This document shows positions 25,068-33,793 of a stretch of 64,000 nucleotides of DNA, piece by piece; within the stretch, counting starts at the first letter, position 1, and every line of letters starts with the position of its first letter. A program made the position numbers and the translations under genes. The notes under the pieces are model-generated. The model saw only the letters and a program-made list of their open reading frames with translations, was not told where the DNA came from and made no database searches. Source of the DNA: Microcystis panniformis FACHB-1757 (GTDB taxonomy: Bacteria > Cyanobacteriota > Cyanobacteriia > Cyanobacteriales > Microcystaceae); the NCBI RefSeq assembly GCF_001264245.1, contig NZ_CP011339.1:1116001-1180000 (forward strand). Direction: 5' to 3'.

Positions 25068-25408
25068 GTCTGAAACCCCGCCGTTCTAGGTTGGCTTTAC
25101 GTTAGAATTAAAAGGCCAGTCTCGAAAACCAAGTGGACGGCGCAGCACCTTGAAAACTCGGCTTAGGGGGTTCCGACCAGAAAAGCTTGGCCGGGTAAAA
25201 AGTCGCGCGCAACAAGTACAAGAAGCTATAGGCGGTCAACGTACCGTGGGACACAGGGAATCGGGCTTCTGAAATGGGGCGAAAGTCTGTGGACTCTGTG
25301 TAAGACAGTACATGGTTTTTTAACTGTGGTATGCGACGGTGGTGGAAGCAGAAACTTAAATCGTGAGGTTTAGGAATCGCCGCACTTTTAGGGCGGCGAG
25401 GATGTCAA
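25068..25408 (+). mobile_element. ORF-less IS200/IS605-type element, TnpB omega-RNA-like right end
   Basis: The right end GGAATCGCCGCACTTTTAGG then GCGGCGAGGATGTCAA (hairpin CGCCGC/GCGGCG, cleavage-type TCAA at 25405-25408) is typical of IS605/IS1341 right ends carrying TnpB omega-RNA. The left end GTCTGAAACCCCGCC, then GGCTTTA, aligns with the left end of 18551-18945. The interior shares CACCTTGAAAACT and GGCTTCTG..A.GGG.GCGAAAGTCTG with that element. Fragments reminiscent of a decayed TnpB C-terminus (GHRESG) are seen near 25250. Host flank beginning CGGCGGTCAGATTGCC would be the guide. Region 25409-25580 after it holds no recognised gene. Confidence 0.62.
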
Positions 25409-25580
25409 CGGCGGTCAGATTGCCATAATCAGGGATTAAGTTGCGGCTTAAGACAGAACACTGTGGAAGGGACGGGGAGACGAGGAGAGGTGAGATACTT
25501 GCCCAACTCCCCCATTCCGAAACTGTCCCGCTTGAAACCGGTAGCCCTTCACCGTTCCCAGGGGTGACTGCCATTGCCGC

Positions 25581-27581
25581 TCAACCTCCAGACGTATCTG
25601 CCGGCTCTGGCTGCTCGAACGAGTTCTCAGTGGGCGTAACTGACTCCGCCGGCTTGCTTCCTGGCAAGATCTCAAAGTCCGGGGTGAACTGGACTAAGAG
25701 GCTCTGGAGTCGCACCAAGACCTGAGCATCGCCCTCTAGCTTCACCTTCCCTTCGCCAATCAGGGCAGGAAATGTGGCTATCCCAGCCATAATCAACTCC
25801 AGATCGCTACGGTCGATCGTGATGGTGAGATCAGGATTTTTGGCCTGGAATCCCTTGATGTTTGTCAGGGTTGAATTACTCATTTCCACCGCAAATTTCT
25901 CACCGTTGTCCGGTGTGAGCAAATTGATGGTGAATTTCATCCCTTCCGCTTTCTGGCTATCTAGACGAATGCCGATGAAGTCGAGCCAGAGTTGGGTGGA
26001 CATGGCGCGAACCGTATCGGGGGTGACTGTCTTGGCCGTGACCCCCTTGGGGAAGCCATTTCGTAGTTCGTAAGCGGCGGCCAGAAAGCTGTTGCGGACA
26101 CTGGGGCTTTCTTTCTGGTAGCCAATCTGCTCAAACACATCGGCCAGGAGGTCTTTAGCTGCCTGGTTCTGGGGTTCAGCATAGACCAGCTTGTTCAGTA
26201 TCTCCATGGCTTCGCGGTATTGGCCTCGAGCGTGCAACTCCTGACCTTTGGCCAGAATCTTATCCGCACCCCCCATCATCTCGACGTAGAGCGGAGCCGA
26301 TTCCCTCGGTGACAGCGGAATTAATGTGGCTGGATTGGCATCCCAGTAGCCCAGGTAGCGGTTAATCACGGCACGGCTATTGTGTTCCTCAGAACCGTGG
26401 TAGCTGTGGGCAGCCCACTGTTGCTGCAAACTTTCGGGCAGCTTGTAAACATTGTGGATTTCATTAATGGTCACGCCCTGGTTAGCTTGGTGCAGCACCT
26501 CGTTATGCAGATGGGCATAGGCATCCCGCTGGGTTCGCATGACTTCCTGAATGCGATCGTTGCCCCAACGGGGCCAGCTATGGGAGGCAAACATCACCTC
26601 CGCTTGCTGCCCGAACCTATAGAGGGCTTCATTAATTTTCTTCGACCACTCCAACGCATCCCGCACCAATGCACCCCGCAGCGTGTAGATGTTGTGGATC
26701 GTACCGCAGATGTTTTCTGCTGCCCAGAACGCTTTCCAGTCAGGGAAATAGGTGTTCATCTCGGCGGGGGCTTCGGTGCCTGGCGTATTCTGAAATACCA
26801 TTTTCACCCCGTCGATGGTCAATTCCTCAATGTCCTGCTCGATGTAACGGGTGGGTTCAATCAGTCCGGTGTTGCCCGCTGCGGTGTTCTTGCCGATCGA
26901 CTGATCTACATGGCCGAACGGGCTGCGCGGCAATAGCAGGCCGTACTGAAAGAATGCCCGGCGGACCATCGCCGTCCCCGAATAGACGTTTTCGGCGATC
27001 GCATATTCCATGAAGCCAACGGGGGCGATAATCTGCACCTTCCCGTTCTTCACATTCGCCTCATCCACCACACCGCGCACCCCGCCGTAGTGATCGACGT
27101 GGGAGTGGGAGTACACGACGGCGACCACACGACGGTGTCCCAGGTGTTCATTGACCAGTTCCAGAGCGGCTTTAGCCGTTTCCTTACAGGTCAACACATC
27201 AAATAGAATCCAACCTGTATTGCCCTTGATGATCGTCATGTTGGCCAGGTCGAACCCTCGCACTTGGTAGATCTTGTCCGGCAAGACCTCATAGAGTCCG
27301 TAGGCCATGTTCAGAACTGCCTGGCGCTGCAATGAGGGGTGAATGCTGTCGAAAACGCTGTCAAAGCCCCGCAACAGGAACTCGTAGCTGCCCATATCCC
27401 AAGCCACGTTACCCGCCTCTGCTATGATTTGTTTGTAAGGTGGGGCGGCAATAAAGCCTTTTTGGGCCTCTTCAAAATCCCGTTTGTCCTCGAACGGCAG
27501 GGTCTGGCGCCAACCGTTCTGTAGTTCGATGGTGAACGGGGAGGGCATCTTGCCTTTTGGATCGAAGTGCTTGTTTTTCAT
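25581..27581 (-). CDS. Alkyl sulfatase (SdsA1-type, metallo-beta-lactamase fold)
   Basis: The enzyme hydrolyses primary alkyl sulfates to alcohol plus sulfate. The 666-residue protein has a metallo-beta-lactamase domain with the zinc motif SHSHVDHYGG (about residue 155) and further ligands (AENICGTIHN, ASHSWPRWG). A dimerisation region follows (YREAMEILNKLVYAEPQNQA), then a C-terminal SCP2-like lipid-binding domain (LTPDNGEKFAVEMSNSTLTN, GIATFPALIGEGKVKLEG), as in Pseudomonas SdsA1. No signal peptide is evident, whereas SdsA1 is secreted. The ATG at 27581 is chosen because the protein from there matches the family; an ATG at 27635 adds unlike residues. Base composition looks richer in G+C than neighbours, and mobile-RNA relics flank it on both sides, so horizontal acquisition is likely. 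Confidence 0.92.
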   Translation of the reverse strand: MKNKHFDPKGKMPSPFTIELQNGWRQTLPFEDKRDFEEAQKGFIAAPPYKQIIAEAGNVAWDMGSYEFLLRGFDSVFDSIHPSLQRQAVLNMAYGLYEVLPDKIYQVRGFDLANMTIIKGNTGWILFDVLTCKETAKAALELVNEHLGHRRVVAVVYSHSHVDHYGGVRGVVDEANVKNGKVQIIAPVGFMEYAIAENVYSGTAMVRRAFFQYGLLLPRSPFGHVDQSIGKNTAAGNTGLIEPTRYIEQDIEELTIDGVKMVFQNTPGTEAPAEMNTYFPDWKAFWAAENICGTIHNIYTLRGALVRDALEWSKKINEALYRFGQQAEVMFASHSWPRWGNDRIQEVMRTQRDAYAHLHNEVLHQANQGVTINEIHNVYKLPESLQQQWAAHSYHGSEEHNSRAVINRYLGYWDANPATLIPLSPRESAPLYVEMMGGADKILAKGQELHARGQYREAMEILNKLVYAEPQNQAAKDLLADVFEQIGYQKESPSVRNSFLAAAYELRNGFPKGVTAKTVTPDTVRAMSTQLWLDFIGIRLDSQKAEGMKFTINLLTPDNGEKFAVEMSNSTLTNIKGFQAKNPDLTITIDRSDLELIMAGIATFPALIGEGKVKLEGDAQVLVRLQSLLVQFTPDFEILPGSKPAESVTPTENSFEQPEPADTSGG

Positions 27582-27626
27582 AAGGAGTGGTGGGTAATTA
27601 ATGCGAACAAAAACAGAGACAAGACC

Positions 27627-28013
27627 ATGAAACAAAAAAAGATAGCCAATACACTGCGTAAAGCCTTGCTAGAAGATGGCAAAATGGAACGCGCTCTTTA
27701 TGAATACGAACTAGAAGAACACCTAGACTACTGGTACGAAGGTCTCAAGTCCGACCGTGATCAGTTTGTCTTTGCCGTCACGGAAAACTCCGGTGACGTG
27801 GCCATGGTATTGATTACCCCAGATAAAACTATCTATGTCAATGAGGAGGCGAGAGAGAAACTCTCGGAATTCTGGATAAAAGCTTATAGGAACAATATAA
27901 ATCGATTAATTCCCATGATGGCAGAGAATTTGGCCAATGATATTATCTCGGTGACAGGCGTTAAAATGGTGTCCCCAAACCAGAATCGGCGATGGGTTAG
28001 TTTGCGCCCGTAG
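27627..28013 (+). CDS. Hypothetical protein, 128 residues
   Basis: Starts MKQKKIANTLRKALLEDGKM and continues ERALYEYELEEHLDYWYEGL, DRDQFVFAVTENSGDVAMVL, ITPDKTIYVNEEAREKLSEF. It is acidic, soluble, with no signal peptide or membrane helix. I do not recognise a family; similar sequences would be cyanobacterial hypotheticals. It is divergent from the alkyl sulfatase, with a shared 45-bp upstream gap (27582-27626). Upstream of an RNA element at 28029. A longer frame from 27567 overlaps the sulfatase start and is not preferred. Confidence 0.62.
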   Translation: MKQKKIANTLRKALLEDGKMERALYEYELEEHLDYWYEGLKSDRDQFVFAVTENSGDVAMVLITPDKTIYVNEEAREKLSEFWIKAYRNNINRLIPMMAENLANDIISVTGVKMVSPNQNRRWVSLRP

Positions 28014-28028
28014 AATTAAAGTGAAGAG

Positions 28029-28212
28029 ATGACGGGAAACCCTGAAAAACTATCCGCCCTTACCAATTGCTCGGTAAGGGCGGTGTAGCGGGTCATCAGA
28101 ATCGACACCAGACTGCCGGAAGGAACTCCAGCTAGTCTAAATCTTGTTTAGACGTGGGGGTCTAGAGAACAGCCCCGGCGCACAGCCAGCCATTGTCGAT
28201 TAGGAGACCCAT
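28029..28212 (+). ncRNA. Structured RNA resembling an IscB omega-RNA (HEARO), without iscB
   Basis: The block begins at ATGAC (28029), the sequence next to which HEARO/IscB elements insert, and continues GGGAAACCCTGAAAAACTAT. Three hairpins can be read: CCGCCCTTACC / GGTAAGGGCGG (28054-28064 with 28073-28083), GTCTAAA / TTTAGAC (28135-28141 with 28147-28153) and GGGTCT / AGACCC (28158-28163 with 28205-28210). GGAAGGAACTCC sits between them. It ends TAGGAGACCC ATG, where iscB would begin, but only 20 codons follow. An alternative reading is a terminator (the first hairpin followed by T's on the minus strand) for cobB transcripts. Confidence 0.5.
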
Positions 28213-28285
28213 GCTTTTACTACTTTCTACCATCGACATCACCTCCTGTATCCCTGAACGGATTGATTATTAAATTTATCTGCAA

Positions 28286-29662
28286 CTAGCTTAACGCAGC
28301 TGTTCGGAAAAAATCAAGGCCGGCAGCTAAAAATTTTTTCGGCAGGCTGAGGTTAGCCCCAAAATGTAGGTGGAGATAGGAAGCGTGTAGATTCTTACCT
28401 TGCCACCCTTCGCCATTGATAGCACTTTTGGGGAATGCTTGCAGTTGATAAATCGGTGCGTCGCTTACCCCGCTTAATTGGGAGCGATGGAATTCATGGC
28501 CGCGCACTGGTTGACCTGCTTTGAGCAGGATCGTCTCCTGTTGGGCGATGGCTTGTCGATAACCTAGGGTTAACTTCGGGGACATTATAGCAGATTGGTG
28601 GATTATTTGCAACATAAAATGATTTTTTTGCTCAAAATCAACTATTTTGTCACATAAATACATTAATCCGCCACATTCGGCGTAGGTGGGCATTCCAGAG
28701 GCGATCGCTTTTCTCACCTGGGTTAAGATAGGGGTGTTAGCCGCTAATTCTGGGGCAAAGATTTCGGGAAAACCGCCACCAAAGTACAACCCTTGCAGGT
28801 TTTCGGGCAAATTTGCCCCTTGCAAGGGACTCCAAAAGATTAATTCCGCGCCTAAATTGGCTAAAATATCGAGATTATCGGGATAATAAAAGTTAAAAGC
28901 CTTATCTCTAGCAATACCGATACGGATAGGGGGAAAAAGCTTATTTGCTCCTGGGGGATTTTTCGGGTTCTCTTGGGGAGAAATAGTCAGTAAAGGCAAG
29001 AGAATGTCCCAATTAAAGCAGTTTTGGGCAATAGAAGCCAGTTGATCTTGCAGTTCCCTGATTTCTCCTAGTTCATCCCTGGGAACTAATCCTAGATGGC
29101 GATCAGGAATTGTCAGGGAATCTTGACGACGCAAAACCCCAACAATCGGCATATTGATGGATTCTAGGGCGGTTTGCAGTAATTGCAGGTGGCGATCGCT
29201 ACCAACCCGATTGAGGATAACCCCTGCTAGATGGAGATTTTTGTCTAAAGATTGATAACCGCGGACAATAGCGGCGACAGAGGTAGATAAACGACTACAA
29301 TCGATAACTAACAGTAGAGGAAGCCCTAAAATACGGGCAATATGGGCGGTACTGGCATAATCGGGAAATTGAGTATCGCTTAATTGAATACCATCAAATA
29401 GCCCCATTACCCCTTCAATCAGAGCATAATCGACATTTTGACAATGTTGGGCAAAACAGGTTTTTACATAGTCTTCAGAAGTTAAAACCGGATCGAGATT
29501 GCGACAGGGGCGACCGGTAAAATGAGTATGGAACATGGGATCGATATAATCGGGCCCGACTTTAAAAGATTGCACTCGATCGCCACGACTGATTAAATAG
29601 GCCAAGATTGCCAGAGTAATCGTCGTTTTACCGACTCCGCTTCTTTCTCCTGCGATGATCAT
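28286..29662 (-). CDS. cobB: Cobyrinate a,c-diamide synthase
   Basis: The enzyme amidates the a and c carboxylates of cobyrinate (or hydrogenobyrinate) with glutamine and ATP in cobalamin synthesis. The 458-residue product has an N-terminal dethiobiotin-synthetase-like ATPase domain with the P-loop AGERSGVGKTTITLAI (residues 3-18). DYALIEGVMGLFDGIQ lies near residue 78. A C-terminal class I glutamine amidotransferase domain has the nucleophile Cys in TYAECGGLMYL and a histidine in LHASYLHLHFGAN. Length is normal for CobB/CbiA. It stands alone, without other cobalamin genes next to it. Confidence 0.94.
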   Translation of the reverse strand: MIIAGERSGVGKTTITLAILAYLISRGDRVQSFKVGPDYIDPMFHTHFTGRPCRNLDPVLTSEDYVKTCFAQHCQNVDYALIEGVMGLFDGIQLSDTQFPDYASTAHIARILGLPLLLVIDCSRLSTSVAAIVRGYQSLDKNLHLAGVILNRVGSDRHLQLLQTALESINMPIVGVLRRQDSLTIPDRHLGLVPRDELGEIRELQDQLASIAQNCFNWDILLPLLTISPQENPKNPPGANKLFPPIRIGIARDKAFNFYYPDNLDILANLGAELIFWSPLQGANLPENLQGLYFGGGFPEIFAPELAANTPILTQVRKAIASGMPTYAECGGLMYLCDKIVDFEQKNHFMLQIIHQSAIMSPKLTLGYRQAIAQQETILLKAGQPVRGHEFHRSQLSGVSDAPIYQLQAFPKSAINGEGWQGKNLHASYLHLHFGANLSLPKKFLAAGLDFFRTAALS

Positions 29663-29708
29663 TATTAGTTGTTTTTTTTCGAGATCGAGCTAGACTTAAT
29701 TAACCTTT

Positions 29709-29836
29709 TAAGTAGTTGGACAAAAGTAAAGTTAACTGTGGGGTAAGGAGTCAGGAGTCAGGAGTCGGTCGTCAGTAAGAATTGCGGCAATTTACATTTC
29801 TTAAGATAGACAACAGAATTTATGTCCGACTACTTA
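29709..29836. mobile_element. 128-bp MITE with TAAGTAGTYGGACA terminal inverted repeats
   Basis: Starts TAAGTAGTTGGACAAAAGTA and ends with the complement of TAAGTAGTCGGACATAAATT. Inside is GGAGTCAGGAGTCAGGAGTC. Non-coding. Its TAAGTA ends link it to the other MITEs of the window, but the core differs. Confidence 0.8.
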
Positions 29837-30536
29837 CACAATCAATTCTAGAGCTTGCCAACGGCTAATAGAGTTAATTTTGGCCGCTAACTTGCCCTGT
29901 GTCAATCGACTTTTTTTATTAGCGGCAAAACCGATTTAACCACGTTTAGGAGCCTTGGCATCATCTCCGGACGACCAGCTATTGTTCTGACGTTGCCCAA
30001 AACCAGAGACTTCCTACCCCACCATGAAGATAGGCTAAGACGCATTTTAACCGCCTATCCTTGAGATTGGCTAAATCTACCCAAATCCCTTTACTGTTGC
30101 CTGTTGCCTGTTGCCTCATCTCAACAAGCAATTTAAATTCGCGGGCAGCTTAACTGCTAGATTAGCTGACCAATGTTGTTTAGCTGTTAATTTTTGTAAA
30201 AAAAACATCGTCTGTATCCTATTGTACAGCTAGACTAAAAATATCTAGAAAAAGCAGTTAGATCGGCAAGAGGGAAAAGGTAAAAACCCTGACTGGGAGA
30301 TGACGGGTAAATACGCAAATAAGCCTGAATTACCGCTCTAAAATTGGCTTTACCGACAGCAAGAGACCAGATTAATCAGGCAAATATCGTCAAATAAACT
30401 AATCAATATAGCTTCTTAGGTGTCTGGGAGTGAAAAGGACAGAGAACGGAGCTTTTTTAGTTTCTATAACTGCACTAATCAGAGACCTGGAACTTAGCTC
30501 TAAACCGACAACTAAATTATCAGGAGAATTAGGGTT
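29837..30536. other. 700-bp region upstream of pckA without a recognised gene
   Basis: The stretch holds a short CTGTTGC-repeat run (30090-30118) and an A/T-rich segment with a palindromic TATTGTACAG-like site near 30220, then the pckA leader. A few short frames are open, but none carries a recognisable domain, ribosome site or codon pattern. The leader just before pckA has AGGAGAATTAGG. The region is long enough for a regulated promoter. Confidence 0.6.
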
Positions 30537-32216
30537 ATGCCGACTCTACACACGCTGACCAATGATAGTATCTCTTGTCCCTTGCCCGATCGCATGGAGA
30601 ATGTCAATTTCCACTGCGAATTAGAAAATCAAATTCATCCCACCTACGGCCTCGAAAACCTAGGCATGAAAAATCTCGGTCGCGTTTATCGCAATCTTTC
30701 CGTACCGCAATTAGTCGAACAGGCGATCGAACGTCATGAGGGCGTTTTAGCCGATAATGGGGCTTTAGTGGTGGAAACGGGTAAATATACCGGTCGTTCC
30801 CCCAAAGATAAATTCATTGTCAAAGAAACCACCAGCGAAAAGGAAATCGACTGGAATCAGCATAACGCTCCGATTAGCGAGGAAAAATTCCAGCAATTAT
30901 ACCGAAAAGTCCTCGCCTATGTGCAGGGAAAAGACCTATATATTTTCGATGGTTACGTCGGGTCCGATCCTAATTGTCGCTTTGGCGTGCGCGTCGTCAC
31001 CGAAATCGCCTATCATAACCTCTTTGCTCATCAGTTATTCCTCCGGCCTAGTGCGCTCGAACTAGCTGCCCATGAAACTGATTTTACCGTGATTGCCCTG
31101 CCGGGGTTACAGGGAGATCCCGAGGATGACGGACTGAACAGCGAAGCCTTTATCGTCCTCAACCTGGCCAAAAAAATCGTTCTCATCGGTGGCACTCGCT
31201 ACGCTGGCGAAATCAAAAAATCCGTCTTCTCGATGATGAACTACCTGATGACCAAACAAGGGGTTTTACCGATACACGGTGCCGCTAACATGGATAAACA
31301 CGGTCATACAGCCCTCTTTTTCGGTCTCTCCGGTACGGGGAAAACCACCCTTTCCGCCGATCCTAAACGCAGCCTCATCGGTGATGATGAACACGGTTGG
31401 TCAGAAGACGGCATTTTTAACTTTGAAGGCGGTTGTTATGCTAAAACTATCCGTTTAAGTGCCGAATACGAACCCCAAATCTGGGCGGCGATTCAATTTG
31501 GCACTATTCTCGAAAACGTGATCCTTTCCCCCGATAATCGCCTTCCCGACTACGATGATGGACGTTTGACCGAAAACACCCGCGCCGCCTATCCCCTGCG
31601 TTATATCCCTAATTGTGCCGTATCTGGCATGGGAACCCACCCGAAAACTATTATCTTCTTAACTGCCGATGCTTTTGGGGTACTGCCACCAATCGCCAAA
31701 TTAACCACGAACCAGGCGATGTATCATTTCCTCTCCGGTTATACTAGCAAATTAGCGGGAACGGAACGGGGAATCACCGCCCCACAGGTGACTTTTTCCA
31801 GTTGTTTCGGTCAATGTTTCTTCCCTCTGTCACCCCTCGTCTATGCCCAAATGTTAGGGGAACGTTTAGAACAACACCCCGAAACCTCCGTTTATCTGAT
31901 TAATACCGGTTGGTCCGGTGGTCCCTACGGAGTTGGCGATCGCATTTCGATCAAACACACCCGCGCTATGGTTTCCGCCGCTTTAAATGGCGATTTAGAG
32001 GAAGTGGTTTTCCATCCTCATCCCATCTTTCAGGTTCTCGTCCCCGAAATTGTCCCCGGAGTTCCCAAAAAAATCCTCGACCCGCGACAAGCATGGCAAG
32101 ATGGCGAATCCTACGACCTACAGGCCCGAGAATTGGCCCATCGTTTTGTGGAAAATTTCCGTCAATTTACCACTGCCTCCCAAGAAATCATTGCAGCCGG
32201 TCCAATTTGGGAATAG
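30537..32216 (+). CDS. pckA: Phosphoenolpyruvate carboxykinase (ATP)
   Basis: The enzyme interconverts oxaloacetate plus ATP with phosphoenolpyruvate, CO2 and ADP. The 559-residue protein has the ATP-type PEPCK P-loop GLSGTGKTTLSADPKRSLIG (about residues 262-281), the metal-binding DDEHGWSEDGIFNFEGGCYA downstream and the substrate-binding RSPKDKFIV region at about 84-92. Tail QLYRKVLAYVQGKDLYIFDG is typical of the plant/bacterial ATP type, not GTP type. Many cyanobacteria lack PckA and rely on PEP carboxylase, so its presence gives a gluconeogenic or CO2-concentrating option. Ribosome site AGGAGAA precedes the ATG. Confidence 0.96.
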   Translation: MPTLHTLTNDSISCPLPDRMENVNFHCELENQIHPTYGLENLGMKNLGRVYRNLSVPQLVEQAIERHEGVLADNGALVVETGKYTGRSPKDKFIVKETTSEKEIDWNQHNAPISEEKFQQLYRKVLAYVQGKDLYIFDGYVGSDPNCRFGVRVVTEIAYHNLFAHQLFLRPSALELAAHETDFTVIALPGLQGDPEDDGLNSEAFIVLNLAKKIVLIGGTRYAGEIKKSVFSMMNYLMTKQGVLPIHGAANMDKHGHTALFFGLSGTGKTTLSADPKRSLIGDDEHGWSEDGIFNFEGGCYAKTIRLSAEYEPQIWAAIQFGTILENVILSPDNRLPDYDDGRLTENTRAAYPLRYIPNCAVSGMGTHPKTIIFLTADAFGVLPPIAKLTTNQAMYHFLSGYTSKLAGTERGITAPQVTFSSCFGQCFFPLSPLVYAQMLGERLEQHPETSVYLINTGWSGGPYGVGDRISIKHTRAMVSAALNGDLEEVVFHPHPIFQVLVPEIVPGVPKKILDPRQAWQDGESYDLQARELAHRFVENFRQFTTASQEIIAAGPIWE

Positions 32217-32273
32217 CAACATCAAGGAATCGGTTATCAACTAGGGTTTGCGGCAAAAAGTTTGTTGGTGGGG

Positions 32274-32366
32274 TTATCAGTTATCAGTTATCAGATGTGA
32301 GTTTTCAGTTCACTGTTTACTGTTTACTGAAAAAAGGTTCCCCACTTCCCCACTTCCCCCTCTCCA
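32274..32366. repeat. CAGTTATCAGTT repeat plus GGGGAAGTGG minisatellite (complement)
   Basis: 32274-32330 reads GTTATCAGTTATCAGATGTG, AGTTTTCAGTTCACTGTTTA and is the near-exact inverse of 35308-35372. It is followed by CCCCACTTCCCCACTTCCCC at 32340-32359. The inverted pair brackets the flavoprotein and urtED genes. Confidence 0.85.
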
Positions 32367-32373
32367 GCACTCC

Positions 32374-33597
32374 CTAAACCCTTCTATTGCCCATAGCTTG
32401 TCCAGCAAGATAACCGGTGGTCCAAGCGCTTTGAAAATTAAATCCCCCCGTAACTGCATCGATATCTAATACCTCCCCGGCAAAATATAACCCCGGACAG
32501 ATTTTACTTTCCATAGTTTTAAAATCCACTTCCTGAAGATTCACTCCCCCAGCGGTGACAAATTCCTCCTTAAACACCCCTTTTCCTTTGATTTGATATT
32601 CCCCTTGCTGTAATTCAATCATCAATCGATTGAGAGTATTTTTAGATAATTCGGCCCAGGGAGTTTCCGAGTTAACAGTCAAGTAACTTAATAAACTCTG
32701 CCAAATACGCTTAGGTAACTGCTCAAAGGGACAATAATTAAAAAGTTTTCTTTTGGGATATTCACTTTTAGTTTGTAAGATAATTTCTCGCAATTTTTCA
32801 GGATGATAATCCCCTAACCAATTAATGATTAAAGGCATTCGATAATGATGCTCGTGAAGTACCCGCGCCCCCCAAGCAGAAAGTTTTAAAATAGCTGGTC
32901 CACTAACTCCCCAATGGGTAATTAATAAAGGTCCAATTTGTTCTAATTTACTTCCCCCAAGACGAACTCGCACTTTATCCACAGTAACCCCTAACAAATC
33001 TTGCAGACGAGGATCGGCAATTTGAAAGGTAAATAAAGAAGGGACAGGAGAGACTAGAGAATGACCTAAATCTTGAGCGGTGAGATAACCAAAAGGACTA
33101 CTTCCCGTAGCAATTAAAAGCTTATCTGCCCTAATTTGCTCATCTCTTTTTAATTCAATTAAAAAACTTTCTTCCTGTTTTTTTACCGATTTAACTGGGG
33201 AATTTAGCCTTAAATTAATCCCAGCAAAAGTCGCACTTTCCCGCAGACAATTAACAATAGTTTCAGAATTATCGGTGCTGGGAAACATTCGCCCATCCAC
33301 TTCTGTTTTGAGTTTTACCCCCCGCAATTCAAACCATTTAATAGTATCTTGGGGTTGAAACCGACTAAAAGCTCCCCGTAGTGCTTTGCCACCGCGAGGA
33401 TAATAATTAACCAATTGGGAAACGTCAAAACAATGATGGGTGACATTACAGCGTCCCCCTCCCGAAATCCGCACTTTCGCCAGAGGTTCTTTTGCCGCTT
33501 CTAGGATAGTAACGCCAGCTTTTGGGTTAGATTCTGCCGCTTTAATTGCGCCAAAAAATCCCGCTGCCCCGCCACCAATTACGACTATTTGAGTCAT
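32374..33597 (-). CDS. NAD(P)/FAD-dependent oxidoreductase, BaiN/HI0933 family
   Basis: The 407-residue flavoprotein has an N-terminal dinucleotide-binding motif IVVIGGGAAGFFGAIKAAES, and the characteristic KVRISGGGRCNVTHH near residues 41-55. The C-terminal FAD-contacting motif is CPGLYFAGEVLDIDAVTGGF NFQ followed by AWTTGYLAGQA. This pattern fits the HI0933/BaiN-like family, related to 3-dehydro-bile-acid reductases but generally uncharacterised in cyanobacteria. Expected to be soluble. The reaction is unknown; electron-acceptor identity cannot be read. Confidence 0.9.
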   Translation of the reverse strand: MTQIVVIGGGAAGFFGAIKAAESNPKAGVTILEAAKEPLAKVRISGGGRCNVTHHCFDVSQLVNYYPRGGKALRGAFSRFQPQDTIKWFELRGVKLKTEVDGRMFPSTDNSETIVNCLRESATFAGINLRLNSPVKSVKKQEESFLIELKRDEQIRADKLLIATGSSPFGYLTAQDLGHSLVSPVPSLFTFQIADPRLQDLLGVTVDKVRVRLGGSKLEQIGPLLITHWGVSGPAILKLSAWGARVLHEHHYRMPLIINWLGDYHPEKLREIILQTKSEYPKRKLFNYCPFEQLPKRIWQSLLSYLTVNSETPWAELSKNTLNRLMIELQQGEYQIKGKGVFKEEFVTAGGVNLQEVDFKTMESKICPGLYFAGEVLDIDAVTGGFNFQSAWTTGYLAGQAMGNRRV

Positions 33598-33602
33598 ATA
33601 AG

Positions 33603-33775
33603 TAAGTGGTTATAATTAAATTGAAGATAGATTTTGTCTTTGATCCCCCCTGCCCCCCTTGATAAGGGGGTGTCGATCCCCCCTTAATCCCCCCTTGATA
33701 AGGGGGGTGCCGATCCCCCCTTAATCCCCCCTTGATAAGGGGAGTGTCTGATAATTTTTAACGCCTACATACTTA
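33603..33775. mobile_element. TAAGTAG-type MITE with three GATCCCCCCTT units
   Basis: Starts TAAGTGGTTATAATTAAATT and ends TAACGCCTACATACTTA. Inside are three CCCCCCTT.ATAAGGGG units. It is the largest family member of the window and lies between the flavoprotein start (33597) and the urtE stop (33794). Confidence 0.85.
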
Positions 33776-33793
33776 TCAAGAAAAAAGTTAAGT

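Noticed and set aside
25356..25675. Frames overlapping the sulfatase 3' end and mobile element as TnpB coding
   Set aside because: No zinc-finger or RuvC motif can be read; the sequence matches only the non-coding right end.
29898..30041. 48-codon minus-strand frame in the pckA upstream region
   Set aside because: It starts at an unsupported ATG, shows no family similarity and lies in a gene-poor leader region.
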